A stretch of DNA of 64,000 nt from Kalmanozyma brasiliensis GHG001 (taxonomy: Eukaryota; Basidiomycota; Ustilaginomycetes; Ustilaginales). The translations under genes and the position numbers were made by a program. Each line of letters starts with the position of its first letter. The first letter of the stretch is position 1. Shown here piece after piece: positions 8,817-16,740 of this stretch. Under the pieces are notes generated by a model that saw only the letters and a list, made by a program, of their open reading frames with translations, was not told where the DNA came from and ran no database searches. The DNA lies in assembly GCF_000497045.1 (NCBI RefSeq), contig NW_015961960.1:188853-252852 (forward strand), given 5' to 3'.

Positions 8817-9438
8817 CTACGACGACTCTTCGCCGCTGCTTTTGCCCCCATCCCCCTTATCCTTACCGGCATCGTTGATGAGCCCCAGATCCATGATGCT
8901 GCTGGTTGCTCTGACCTCGCCCTTCTCCCGGGCGGCGTGGGCCTCTTTCGCCTGACGCTGGAGCCAGTGATCCTTGATCTCCTTGGCGCGCGCAATCTCC
9001 TTGGTGTGGTGCAGACACTCGAGGTAATCCTCCTTGGCCGCGATGCAGTCCGAGGGTGTATCGGCGGATGCGTAGCATTTCTGGAACTCCTGCCAAAAGG
9101 CGAAGCAGCGCGGTCGACCGCCTTTGAAGCTGAATCCGGACTGGAGTAGGCGATGCAATGCGTGTGGGATAGATGAGCAGATGATGGTGCCGAAACGGAG
9201 CGGGCAGAAGGTGCAGATCCATGGCAATTCGTACGATCCAGGTTGATGGCCGTGAGTCGGCGTTGCAGATCGGTATCCAGATAGAGCACATGCGAAGCGT
9301 GCGAAGGTCATAATGGATGTCAAAGCGTCCGAGGAGAGATCAGGAAGAGAGCAAGGCAAACGTACACGATCAGCTTCTCTTGCTACGGCATCGACGTCTA
9401 ACCAACAATCTTGCTTATCTGCTGAGAACTTACAGCCA
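8817..9438 (-). CDS. NDUFS5: Complex I subunit NDUFS5-like (15 kDa), twin CX9C protein; two exons
   Basis: A 109-residue accessory subunit of mitochondrial NADH:ubiquinone oxidoreductase. Exon 2 (8817-9140) encodes everything from SGFSFKGG onward. Exon 1 (9433-9438) is only ATGGCT, joined by an intron 9141-9432 with a perfect GTAAGT donor and a CTCCAG acceptor. The spliced start reads MASGFSFKGGRPRCFAFWQ, as expected for the family. Cys14/Cys24 and Cys34/Cys44 form a textbook twin CX9C motif, the signature of Mia40-dependent import into the intermembrane space. KEDYLECLHH (38-47) and an acidic/basic helical tail follow. The unspliced frame upstream of residue 3 is intron and shows no conservation. 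Family and gene model are both strong. Confidence 0.9.
9141..9432 (-). other. Intron of the NDUFS5-like gene
   Basis: 292 nt, donor GTAAGT at 9432-9427, acceptor CTCCAG ending at 9141, phase 0 after the second codon. Confidence 0.85.
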
Positions 9439-9914
9439 TTGTGAGATGCTATGGAGGTATTGCGCTTTTCTTGCTGCGTCTTCTTCAGGCCTTGGGGTAA
9501 GCCTGGAGGTGGATCGAGCCGTTCGAGTTGGTGGGAGCGTTTTGTCGGTCTCGGCGATCAATGATGATGATGAGGATGTCGAGAAGGTGTCGAAATGTGG
9601 AAAGCGACAAGCAACCTCGAATTCTTAGCAGCGCGCTTCGGCTCCGTTTGAGATGCGATCACGAATTTTTCGAGTTATGTTATGTCGACTTCAGACACAG
9701 TACATCAAAAATGGGCTTGCTATGCACGGACCGTTGCGAAGAACCATACCCTGCTACTTTAACGTATAACAATCATAATGTGCTCGCAATGCTCTTCTCG
9801 TATGGCCGCCCAGGACACCTTCTCGGGCACACATGAATCACAGCGTCGTTTGCTCACAGCGTCATTGGAAAGAAGAAGAGCTTTGATACGTGTCCTGGCA
9901 CTGACAAAGTTGAA
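9439..9914. other. Intergenic, upstream of NDUFS5-like and downstream of aldo-keto reductase
   Basis: 476 bp between the NDUFS5-like start codon and the stop of the aldo-keto reductase gene. A short GAT-rich run lies near 9560-9575. No supported gene or strong motif was seen. Confidence 0.5.
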
Positions 9915-10820
9915 TCAAGGGTTGAGGAACGGAGCCATGTAGAACTTCTCCGGACCATGCTCCTTGCCTGCCTCGTCGATCTGCTTCAGCTCGTCCTCGC
10001 TGAGCTTGAGCTCTTGGTCATTGCCCGAGTCCACCTGGTCGAGGTACTCCTTTGCGCGCGACTCCTTGTTGGTCGTCGTGGTGATGATTCCCTCGGACCT
10101 CTGCAGAGCCCAGCGGAGGAGGACGTTGGCAGGGGTCCTCTTGTCGTTCTTGCCCGCGATCGAAGTCAGCGCCTTGTTGAGCGGTCCGTCTTCTGGCAGG
10201 GCGGACTTGTAGAACGGTGCCAGGGCTGAGTAGGTCATCGTCACAATGCCGTGCTTCTTCTGGAGCGCGAGGAGCTTGGTGTACTCCTGGTGGGAATAGC
10301 AGTAGGGGTGGAACTCGATCTGGTTGATGTCAGGCACGGACAGACCTGCGTCGAGGAGCTGCTGAATGTCACTGGCAAGCCAGTTGCTGACACCGATGCT
10401 CTTGGTGAGACCCGCCTTCTTGATCGCCTCCAGCTCCTTCCATGCGTCGACATTGGATGGCAGACCGTCCTTGCCGCGAGGAGGGAAGTGGAGCAGGTAC
10501 GAGTCGAGGTAGTCTACCTTGAGCTTTTGCATCTCAACCTTGACCGCGGACTGCAGGTCCTTCATGCCATCGCTGCCAACCTTGGTCAGGATGTAGAGAT
10601 CGGAGCGCTTGAGACCGGACGTTTTGAGGAAGGATGCGATGCCTTCGCCGGCATAAGTCTCGTTTTCGTACACCTCAGCATTATCGATGAACCTGAATCC
10701 AGCTTCGAGCGCCATGGTGACCTGCTTGCTGGCGTCGGACTTGTAGAGAGCGGTGCCGGTGCCGAAGGCGAGGCGGGGCAGCTCTACGCCGGAGGGGAGA
10801 CAGATAGTTGGGATCGGCAT
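9915..10820 (-). CDS. Aldo-keto reductase
   Basis: 301 residues, the usual size for a single (beta/alpha)8-barrel NADPH-dependent aldo-keto reductase, which reduces aldehydes and ketones including sugars. The catalytic tetrad is visible: Asp46 (FRFIDNAEVYENE), Tyr51, Lys80 (ILTKVG) and His111 (LLHFPP). IGVSNW (near 142-147), NQIEFHPY and the nucleotide-binding region near ITTTTNKESR follow. It resembles the fungal xylose/aldose-type reductases rather than the larger K+ channel beta type. It has no signal peptide, so is probably cytosolic. ATG 10820 is the only sensible start. It is divergent from TAP42, with a TATATTAA element about 120 bp upstream (10937-10944). Substrate unknown. Confidence 0.9.
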   Translation of the reverse strand: MPIPTICLPSGVELPRLAFGTGTALYKSDASKQVTMALEAGFRFIDNAEVYENETYAGEGIASFLKTSGLKRSDLYILTKVGSDGMKDLQSAVKVEMQKLKVDYLDSYLLHFPPRGKDGLPSNVDAWKELEAIKKAGLTKSIGVSNWLASDIQQLLDAGLSVPDINQIEFHPYCYSHQEYTKLLALQKKHGIVTMTYSALAPFYKSALPEDGPLNKALTSIAGKNDKRTPANVLLRWALQRSEGIITTTTNKESRAKEYLDQVDSGNDQELKLSEDELKQIDEAGKEHGPEKFYMAPFLNP

Positions 10821-11322
10821 GTTGAAGCTATTCTTGAACGGGGTATGTATGGTATGTGTTGTTCGACAGTTAGGAGGACGGGGTTGTTGGTGGTCGGGAG
10901 GGGGAGAGTGTGAGTTGGGAAGGTTGATGGAGGGCGTTAATATACGAAGCCGACGGTTGGGGAGGTGTCACGCGAATGAAGCAACCGCTAGTCTAGCGCT
11001 CGCACGGGCATATGCCTCCGCTGCTGACTGTGTGCTTCCGGAAGGTGCAGAGGCCGACTTTCTGCCCATCCGCTGCCTTGCTACTGTAGCACGAGAACCG
11101 GCGTTTGAGCTCGAGGCAAGCACGGCACGGCTATGCAAACAACGCCGTTGACAGCTCCTACAGCTAATCATGACTAAGCACTTCGACTCCACCTGAGCCT
11201 CGCAGACCCTTTCCTTGCCGAAATTCTCAGACCAACACTTCTTCCAACCCTTCGACTCAGCCATCAACCTTCTTCTCTGTGCCGTCACCATCCTCCTCAC
11301 CATACAGCTGGTCTTCGCAACA
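10821..11322. promoter_or_regulatory. Divergent aldo-keto reductase / TAP42 promoter
   Basis: 502 bp between divergent starts. A TATATTAA (minus strand, 10937-10944) may be the TATA element of the reductase. A TGACTAA at 11170-11176 resembles Yap-type sites but is weak evidence. Nothing else supported. Confidence 0.45.
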
Positions 11323-12594
11323 ATGTCAGGCCAGACACTCAACGATCTCATATCGACCGTCTTTCTGCAAGCGTCCAATCCGCCCCCAGCACCGCCGCCT
11401 CAGCAGTTTGACCCTCGCGCAGCCTCCTCCTCCACCGCCTCATCCTCCTCCTCAAGCACAACCGACCCAGCCGTCGCAACACTCTCCCTCCTTACCCGGG
11501 CACAGCAGATATCCGACTCGATCGGCGTCATCTCCTCCAACGACGCGCTTCGTGACATCTCCACCTCGTCCCTGCGCACGCTCTTCCTCCCCTCCCTCGC
11601 GGCGGAGTTGCACACGAGCGTACGCACGGGCACCGACCATGCAGCGCGGAAGCAGCGGTTGCGCTCCAGTCAAGAAGCCGCCGCAAAGTTCCTCAACCGC
11701 GTGATTGCGCTAGGTGTGGTGCCGCCAACAACGAAGCAGCTGGTTGGGTGGACGCGGGCGAGTGTGCCCGAGGGTGAACTGACCGATGCAGGCGTGGATG
11801 TCAGCTGGGTAGGCACCGAAGCACCACCGCACACACGAGAGGTCAAGATTGCCACGTTCAAGCTCGAGCGTGCGCTGAAGAGCAACTTGCAGTCCTTCAG
11901 GGAGGCATATCGGGCGAAGCGGAAGTTCAATGGCATAGCGCCGGATGATGTGGTTTACGATCTGCTGCTGTACCCTTCTCAGCGGGACGACGACGACGAG
12001 GGAGATGATGACGATGGGGAGAACGAAACGTCCGAGACCTCCGCACCAGGAGGCATCGCTTCAGTACGACAGTACCTCCTAGCGCTGCTCAACCTACACG
12101 TCCTGCGCAACGCCTCCCTCCTCGCCTCGTCCTCGCAAGAACTCCAATTGCTTCGATCCATGCCACCGCCGCAACCCACCAACCCCTCTTCCACCTCCGA
12201 ATCGGAATGGCGTCTCGACCGACCCACCTCCGGTCTCCCCACCAGCGGTCCCCTCCTCGCACCGACAGGCAAAGTCCTCCGACCGTTCACCATCACGCCT
12301 TCCACGCGCGCCGAGGTGGCCGCATCGGTCTTCCAGCCCTCCTACCGTCTGCCGACCATGTCGATCGACGAGTATCTCGAAGAGGAGCAACGGCGCGGGA
12401 ACATCATCCAAGGAGGCGGTCAAGCGAGTTACGATGCGCCAACCAGCACCGAGACGCGTCAATTGCGTGCTGAACAGGACGGAACACTCGATGCCGAGGA
12501 GGCGGAGGAAGAACAGCGACAGAAGGATATCCATTGGGACCGCTTTGCCGAGGAGAACCAGAAGGGAGCGGGAAACACCATGAACCGCGGCTAA
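11323..12594 (+). CDS. TAP42: TAP42/alpha4 family PP2A regulatory protein
   Basis: 423 residues. TAP42 binds catalytic subunits of PP2A-type phosphatases and links them to TOR signalling. The start is ATG 11323 (MSGQTLNDL); the frame further upstream is hydrophobic and looks non-coding. The N-terminal two-thirds is the helical TPR-like phosphatase-binding domain, interrupted by a Ser-rich stretch (about 30-50) and an Asp/Glu-rich loop (about 222-240). The C-terminal signature is clear: KVLRPFTITPS, YRLPTMSIDEYLEEEQRRGNI, then a short linker and GAGNTMNRG as the last residues, which is the hallmark ending of this family. Its stop lies 18 bp from the stop of the convergent gene. Identity is very secure. 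Confidence 0.95.
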   Translation: MSGQTLNDLISTVFLQASNPPPAPPPQQFDPRAASSSTASSSSSSTTDPAVATLSLLTRAQQISDSIGVISSNDALRDISTSSLRTLFLPSLAAELHTSVRTGTDHAARKQRLRSSQEAAAKFLNRVIALGVVPPTTKQLVGWTRASVPEGELTDAGVDVSWVGTEAPPHTREVKIATFKLERALKSNLQSFREAYRAKRKFNGIAPDDVVYDLLLYPSQRDDDDEGDDDDGENETSETSAPGGIASVRQYLLALLNLHVLRNASLLASSSQELQLLRSMPPPQPTNPSSTSESEWRLDRPTSGLPTSGPLLAPTGKVLRPFTITPSTRAEVAASVFQPSYRLPTMSIDEYLEEEQRRGNIIQGGGQASYDAPTSTETRQLRAEQDGTLDAEEAEEEQRQKDIHWDRFAEENQKGAGNTMNRG

Positions 12595-12612
12595 AAAATT
12601 GCATTGCTGTTT

Positions 12613-14883
12613 CTACATCTTCGTCTGTATGGTCTGAAGGGTGGCGATGAGCTTTTTCAGTTCGTCTGCGCTCGCCTGTTCGGCTCGAGCCTCAAACACC
12701 CGCACAAAAGCTTCGAGCACCCGTACCAACCGTGCATCCCGCTCGTCAAAGTGCCGCCCAACCACACGGAGCATGCTCCACAGCGTTCGTGTTTCGATCC
12801 ACCCCTGCTGACGATCCAGCAGCTGGATGACCAGTTTGAGCTCCTGCATCCCTACCTGGAGGTGCGGGAACTTGCGGTGGAGGGAGGAAAAATGGCGCCA
12901 GAAGCGTTTGAGGAGCTGGGCGCGGGAGGGGATGGAGCTCGCTCCGATGCCAGAGGCAACGGAGGCAACGGGGGCAACAGAGGGTGGGATACGAATGCTC
13001 TGCGCGGCCTTGAGAAGCGTCGTGACGATCCTACTCTGCGCTCGCTTATCCTCCATAACCGCGCTAAGCAGGATCGAGGTGTACCGGAAGCCCGTGAGCA
13101 GCGAACCTCGTTCGATGCAGCAGCGGACGATGCTGAGGCGGGCGGTCTCGGTGAGGTCGTGGATCGTGCCGAGTCGTGTGGTGCGTACAAAGTCGAGGTC
13201 GGACTGGATCAGGTCGAGCCGGCGGTTGCGGGCGTGGCAGATGATGCGCGCCGACATGGTGCGTAGCGTCGGTCCGCCGAGATGAGGGATCGTGCAGATG
13301 TCGTGCCAGAGCTGCTCGTCGGTCGATCTGAAGCCGAGGCTGGGCTCATTCGAGTCGAGGATTGACAGCGGCGCCGGTTGGGAGGGAGCGTTGGCGAACA
13401 TGCCCATCAGAGTGTCGTACATCGCTGACGTGCGCTGCGACGCATCCAGAACACTGAGCAGCTCGAAGGCAGTTCTTGCGCCAGCCAAGTCTTGTGCACA
13501 AAGCAGAGACAGCGAATCCTCCATGACTTTGGTCGAGACCACTTGCGGTGGCTTGATCTCTTGCGCGCGGAGGCGAGAGAAGCCTCCCGCCGTCCGTAGT
13601 CCATTGCTCGCATCTGAGCTCGACAGATCGATCTGTGCGCGCCTTTGAGCCGTCCGCAAGAGGCGGACGATACGATTGCCCGCTTTCGTCAAGCACAGCA
13701 GCTTGAACATGCGATTGACCACCTTGCGCTTGAACGAAACACCGTCTGCGGTCAGGCTGATCATGGCGTCGCCCATCGCACGGACTGTGAGTCGGACGTC
13801 AGACACCGGAGAGGAAGTCGACGATGGTTGTACGATGTCGACTGAGGTCGATGAAGGCGATGAACCTTCGATAGCGTCGGAGAATGGCTGTACTGTTGTC
13901 GGTGTCGAGGGCAGCTTGATATCGAAGATTAGACGTTCCAAGAGATACCGAGATTGTGAAGGCCTCAGACGACCGTCGCCGATTACGGTCGCTGCTTGCC
14001 GTGTCAGACCCGCAGTCTGAAGGTGTGTGACACATTTGTAAAGCGTTCCTTCCTGCATGCGACGGATCGTGGATCGTGATGGTCCAGAGTCGGAGTTGTC
14101 CACGAGCTTTGTCGGCTTCCAAGAGCGGTAGATGTCCCATACGAGTCGAGCATCTCGAGACTCTTTGACGCATTGTGACAAGACGTGGCAGCAGATCTGC
14201 TCCCTCTCTGAGGAGTTGACCTTGCCGAACTCGGCGCACAAAGCTGACATAGACCGCTCGCCAGACTGTACGAGCAGACGAATGCGACTCTCGATAGCTT
14301 CCCTTTGATGCGGTTGCAGCGATTTGATGTAGGTGGGAGGCAAAGCTGGTCGAGCTGGATGCTGATTGACAATTGGTGGTGATTCGGCTTGAGCGGGATC
14401 AAGGCGTGCATTTTGTGGTTTGGATGAAGTGAAGAAGTCGGGGGGCGAGGTTTCGATGAGCAGGGGTCGGTTGCGATGCTCGTACAATGCTCGTATTGAC
14501 GGTGATGGTTGTAGAGTATGATCTTTGCTGGCTTGTCTTCTCGACTGCGGTCGCGGTCTTGAAGCGTCGCTGGGATGCCAGAAGTCGGCAGAGGTCTGGG
14601 GCTGGTCATGGTGGTAGGGGTCGAGAGAGCTCTCGTATCGGAGGTCCTCCAGGGGCAGCTCTGACGCCTTTGCGGGTCGGTGCGATGAGCAGAAGCAGCG
14701 CGAGGGCCCAGCTTCGCCAGAGACAAGGCTTCCGTGAGGAGCATGCCACTGGCGCGATGCTGAGCCGTGTGTGCTTTCGCTATGGCCTGGTCTCGAGCTC
14801 GAAGCAAGTCTCGACGCTTGACCGTATGCCCGCGACCGCGCTGCCGAGTGGCGCAGCGACTGAAAGGCGGTGCTGAAGAACAT
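12613..14883 (-). CDS. Uncharacterised helical protein with probable mitochondrial targeting leader
   Basis: 756 residues; I do not recognise a named family. The N-terminus (MFFSTAFQSLRHSAARSRAY) is Arg/Ser-rich, lacks acids for over 30 residues and looks like a mitochondrial presequence. A low-complexity region follows to about residue 180, then a mostly alpha-helical body from about 185 to the end with repeated helix pairs, for example REAIESRIRLLVQSGER and YKCVTHLQTAGLTRQAATV. This pattern recalls fungal pentatricopeptide-like mitochondrial RNA or translation factors, but no clean PPR consensus can be read, so that is only a suggestion. ATG 14883 is the first in frame. It is convergent with TAP42 and divergent from the ribosomal P0 gene. 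That it is a real gene is likely; the function is unknown. Confidence 0.8.
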   Translation of the reverse strand: MFFSTAFQSLRHSAARSRAYGQASRLASSSRPGHSESTHGSASRQWHAPHGSLVSGEAGPSRCFCSSHRPAKASELPLEDLRYESSLDPYHHDQPQTSADFWHPSDASRPRPQSRRQASKDHTLQPSPSIRALYEHRNRPLLIETSPPDFFTSSKPQNARLDPAQAESPPIVNQHPARPALPPTYIKSLQPHQREAIESRIRLLVQSGERSMSALCAEFGKVNSSEREQICCHVLSQCVKESRDARLVWDIYRSWKPTKLVDNSDSGPSRSTIRRMQEGTLYKCVTHLQTAGLTRQAATVIGDGRLRPSQSRYLLERLIFDIKLPSTPTTVQPFSDAIEGSSPSSTSVDIVQPSSTSSPVSDVRLTVRAMGDAMISLTADGVSFKRKVVNRMFKLLCLTKAGNRIVRLLRTAQRRAQIDLSSSDASNGLRTAGGFSRLRAQEIKPPQVVSTKVMEDSLSLLCAQDLAGARTAFELLSVLDASQRTSAMYDTLMGMFANAPSQPAPLSILDSNEPSLGFRSTDEQLWHDICTIPHLGGPTLRTMSARIICHARNRRLDLIQSDLDFVRTTRLGTIHDLTETARLSIVRCCIERGSLLTGFRYTSILLSAVMEDKRAQSRIVTTLLKAAQSIRIPPSVAPVASVASGIGASSIPSRAQLLKRFWRHFSSLHRKFPHLQVGMQELKLVIQLLDRQQGWIETRTLWSMLRVVGRHFDERDARLVRVLEAFVRVFEARAEQASADELKKLIATLQTIQTKM

Positions 14884-15598
14884 GCCCTGGCATCACTCTT
14901 GCTGCCGGCAGGATCGCCGCACAGAGTCAAGACGCGCCTCGGACTGCTGCCGTTGCAGGGCGGAGCCAGCTTCTCCTTGGGCAGCGCACGTGTGCTGGTG
15001 AATGTGTTGCTGTGCTCCGTACTATCGCGACATCTGTTGATAGTGTGTCGTTCGGTGCTGGTCGTACCCGACTGTGGGGATGCTGAATGTGATGAAAGGT
15101 GCGAAGCAAAGCGAGGAATGTCTGGATATGTATGCTGTGATCAGCCTGGAGGCACACACACCTGCTCGCATGGTCTGACACTTTCTCGAGGGTCGCCAAA
15201 AGATCTCGGGATTCGGCAGACCCTCGAGCTGACGATGTAACACTTCAAAAATATGAATCGCTGTTTTCGGATCCGAGAGACCTCTTCTCTGCAGGCAGGA
15301 CTTGCCGCAGCAATTTGGTGGTTTTCGCTGGAAGAACGGGGCAGCAGACGGCTCTTATCAGAAATTCGAGAAATTCTCAGGCGAGAAGCCATGGTTGCGG
15401 TCGTCTGGCCTGCCAGGCCCGACCTCGAAATCCGCTCGTCACGATCCTCCCTTCCCCTCCTCACCATCCACCGTCGTTCGACCTTTAAACTTCCTTTCAA
15501 TCCACTCTCTGAGGTGATAGGTAGGCCGAACTCTTCTTCACCACACACACACACACACCACACCCTTTCTCCCCACCAACTTCAGTCAATTCGCCAAA
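14884..15598. promoter_or_regulatory. Divergent promoter upstream of ribosomal P0
   Basis: 715 bp between divergent starts. The last 130 bp before the P0 ATG are pyrimidine-rich with a (CA)n run (15542-15557) and CCCTTTCTCCCC, as is common in leaders of highly expressed fungal ribosomal protein genes. No other gene supported. Confidence 0.5.
15542..15557. repeat. (CA)n dinucleotide repeat in the P0 leader
   Basis: About eight CA units 40-55 bp upstream of the ribosomal P0 start codon. Confidence 0.85.
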
Positions 15599-16540
15599 AT
15601 GGGTGGAATGCCTCGCGCTACCAAGGAGGCTTGGTTCGAGAAGCTCACCGAGCTGCTCGAGAAGTACCCTTCGATCTTCATTGTCAACATTGACAACGTC
15701 TCGTCGCAGCAGATGCACCAGATCCGTCAGTCTCTGCGCGGTAAGGGAGTTGTTCTGATGGGCAAGAACACGATGGCTCGTCGAGCTCTGCGAATGCTCA
15801 TCGGTGACCACCCCGATTACGAGCGTCTGCTGCCTCACCTCAAGGGCAACATCGGTTTCGTCTTCACCAGTGGCGATCTTAAGGATGTGCGGGATCAGAT
15901 CCTGACCAACCGAGTGGCTGCGCCTGCTCGTGCCGGTGCCTATGCTCCGGCTGACATCTTTGTCAAGGCCGGTAACACGGGTATGGAGCCGGGTAAGACG
16001 TCGTTCTTCCAGGCTCTTGGTGTTCCTACCAAGATTGCTCGTGGTACCATCGAGATTGTTTCCGACGTCAAGGTTGTTGATGCGGGTAACCGTGTGGGTA
16101 CTTCCGAGGCAACGCTGTTGAACATGCTCAACATCTCGCCCTTCACGTACGGTATGACGGTGGTGCAGATCTACGACCAGGGTCAGTGCTTCGAGTCGTC
16201 GGTCCTCGACGTCTCCGAGGACGAGCTGGTCGACCGCTTCGTGCTGGGTATCAAGCAGGTCGCCTGCATCTCCCTTGCGCTCAACTACCCTACCATCGCC
16301 AGCGTCATGCACTCGCTCGTCAACGCCTACAAGAACCTCATCGCCGTCTCGCTCGCCACCGACTACGAGTTCGAGGGCAGCAAGAAGGCCAAGGAGTACC
16401 TCGCCAACCCCGAGGCCTTCGCCGCCGCCGCCCCCGTCGCTGCCGCCGCCGACGCCGGTGCCGCCCCCGCCGCCGAGAAGGAGGAGGAGGAGGAGAAGGA
16501 GGAGTCCGACGACGACATGGGCTTCGGTCTCTTCGACTAA
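15599..16540 (+). CDS. RPP0: 60S acidic ribosomal protein P0
   Basis: 313 residues, the normal length for eukaryotic P0, the base of the ribosomal stalk that recruits P1/P2 dimers and translation factors. The N-terminal rRNA-binding L10-type domain is intact ([36 protein letters not shown]). The GNIGFVF and GNTGMEPG segments follow, then the Ala-rich hinge. It ends with the invariant stalk peptide [11 protein letters not shown], the element that binds elongation factors. The C-terminal hinge is Ala/Glu/Lys-rich. ATG 15599 has a favourable AAAATGG context. Codon use is strongly C-ending, fitting high expression. Identity is certain. Confidence 0.98.
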   Translation: MGGMPRATKEAWFEKLTELLEKYPSIFIVNIDNVSSQQMHQIRQSLRGKGVVLMGKNTMARRALRMLIGDHPDYERLLPHLKGNIGFVFTSGDLKDVRDQILTNRVAAPARAGAYAPADIFVKAGNTGMEPGKTSFFQALGVPTKIARGTIEIVSDVKVVDAGNRVGTSEATLLNMLNISPFTYGMTVVQIYDQGQCFESSVLDVSEDELVDRFVLGIKQVACISLALNYPTIASVMHSLVNAYKNLIAVSLATDYEFEGSKKAKEYLANPEAFAAAAPVAAAADAGAAPAAEKEEEEEKEESDDDMGFGLFD

Positions 16541-16740
16541 GCGTCGACGCTCCAAAAAGACCGCGTCTACTGTTAGACGTTGGCACGGTCGTCCGATGAT
16601 CCGTCATCTTTGTCCACACTTTTCTCGTTTGTTGCTGTGATCGTTCAGTCCCCTAGCAATGACACGCTCTTCAGACGGTGCCTCCCCAGTGTGAACATAT
16701 GTGAACTACTATCGTTACGTTCATGACATGAGAAGCTTCA

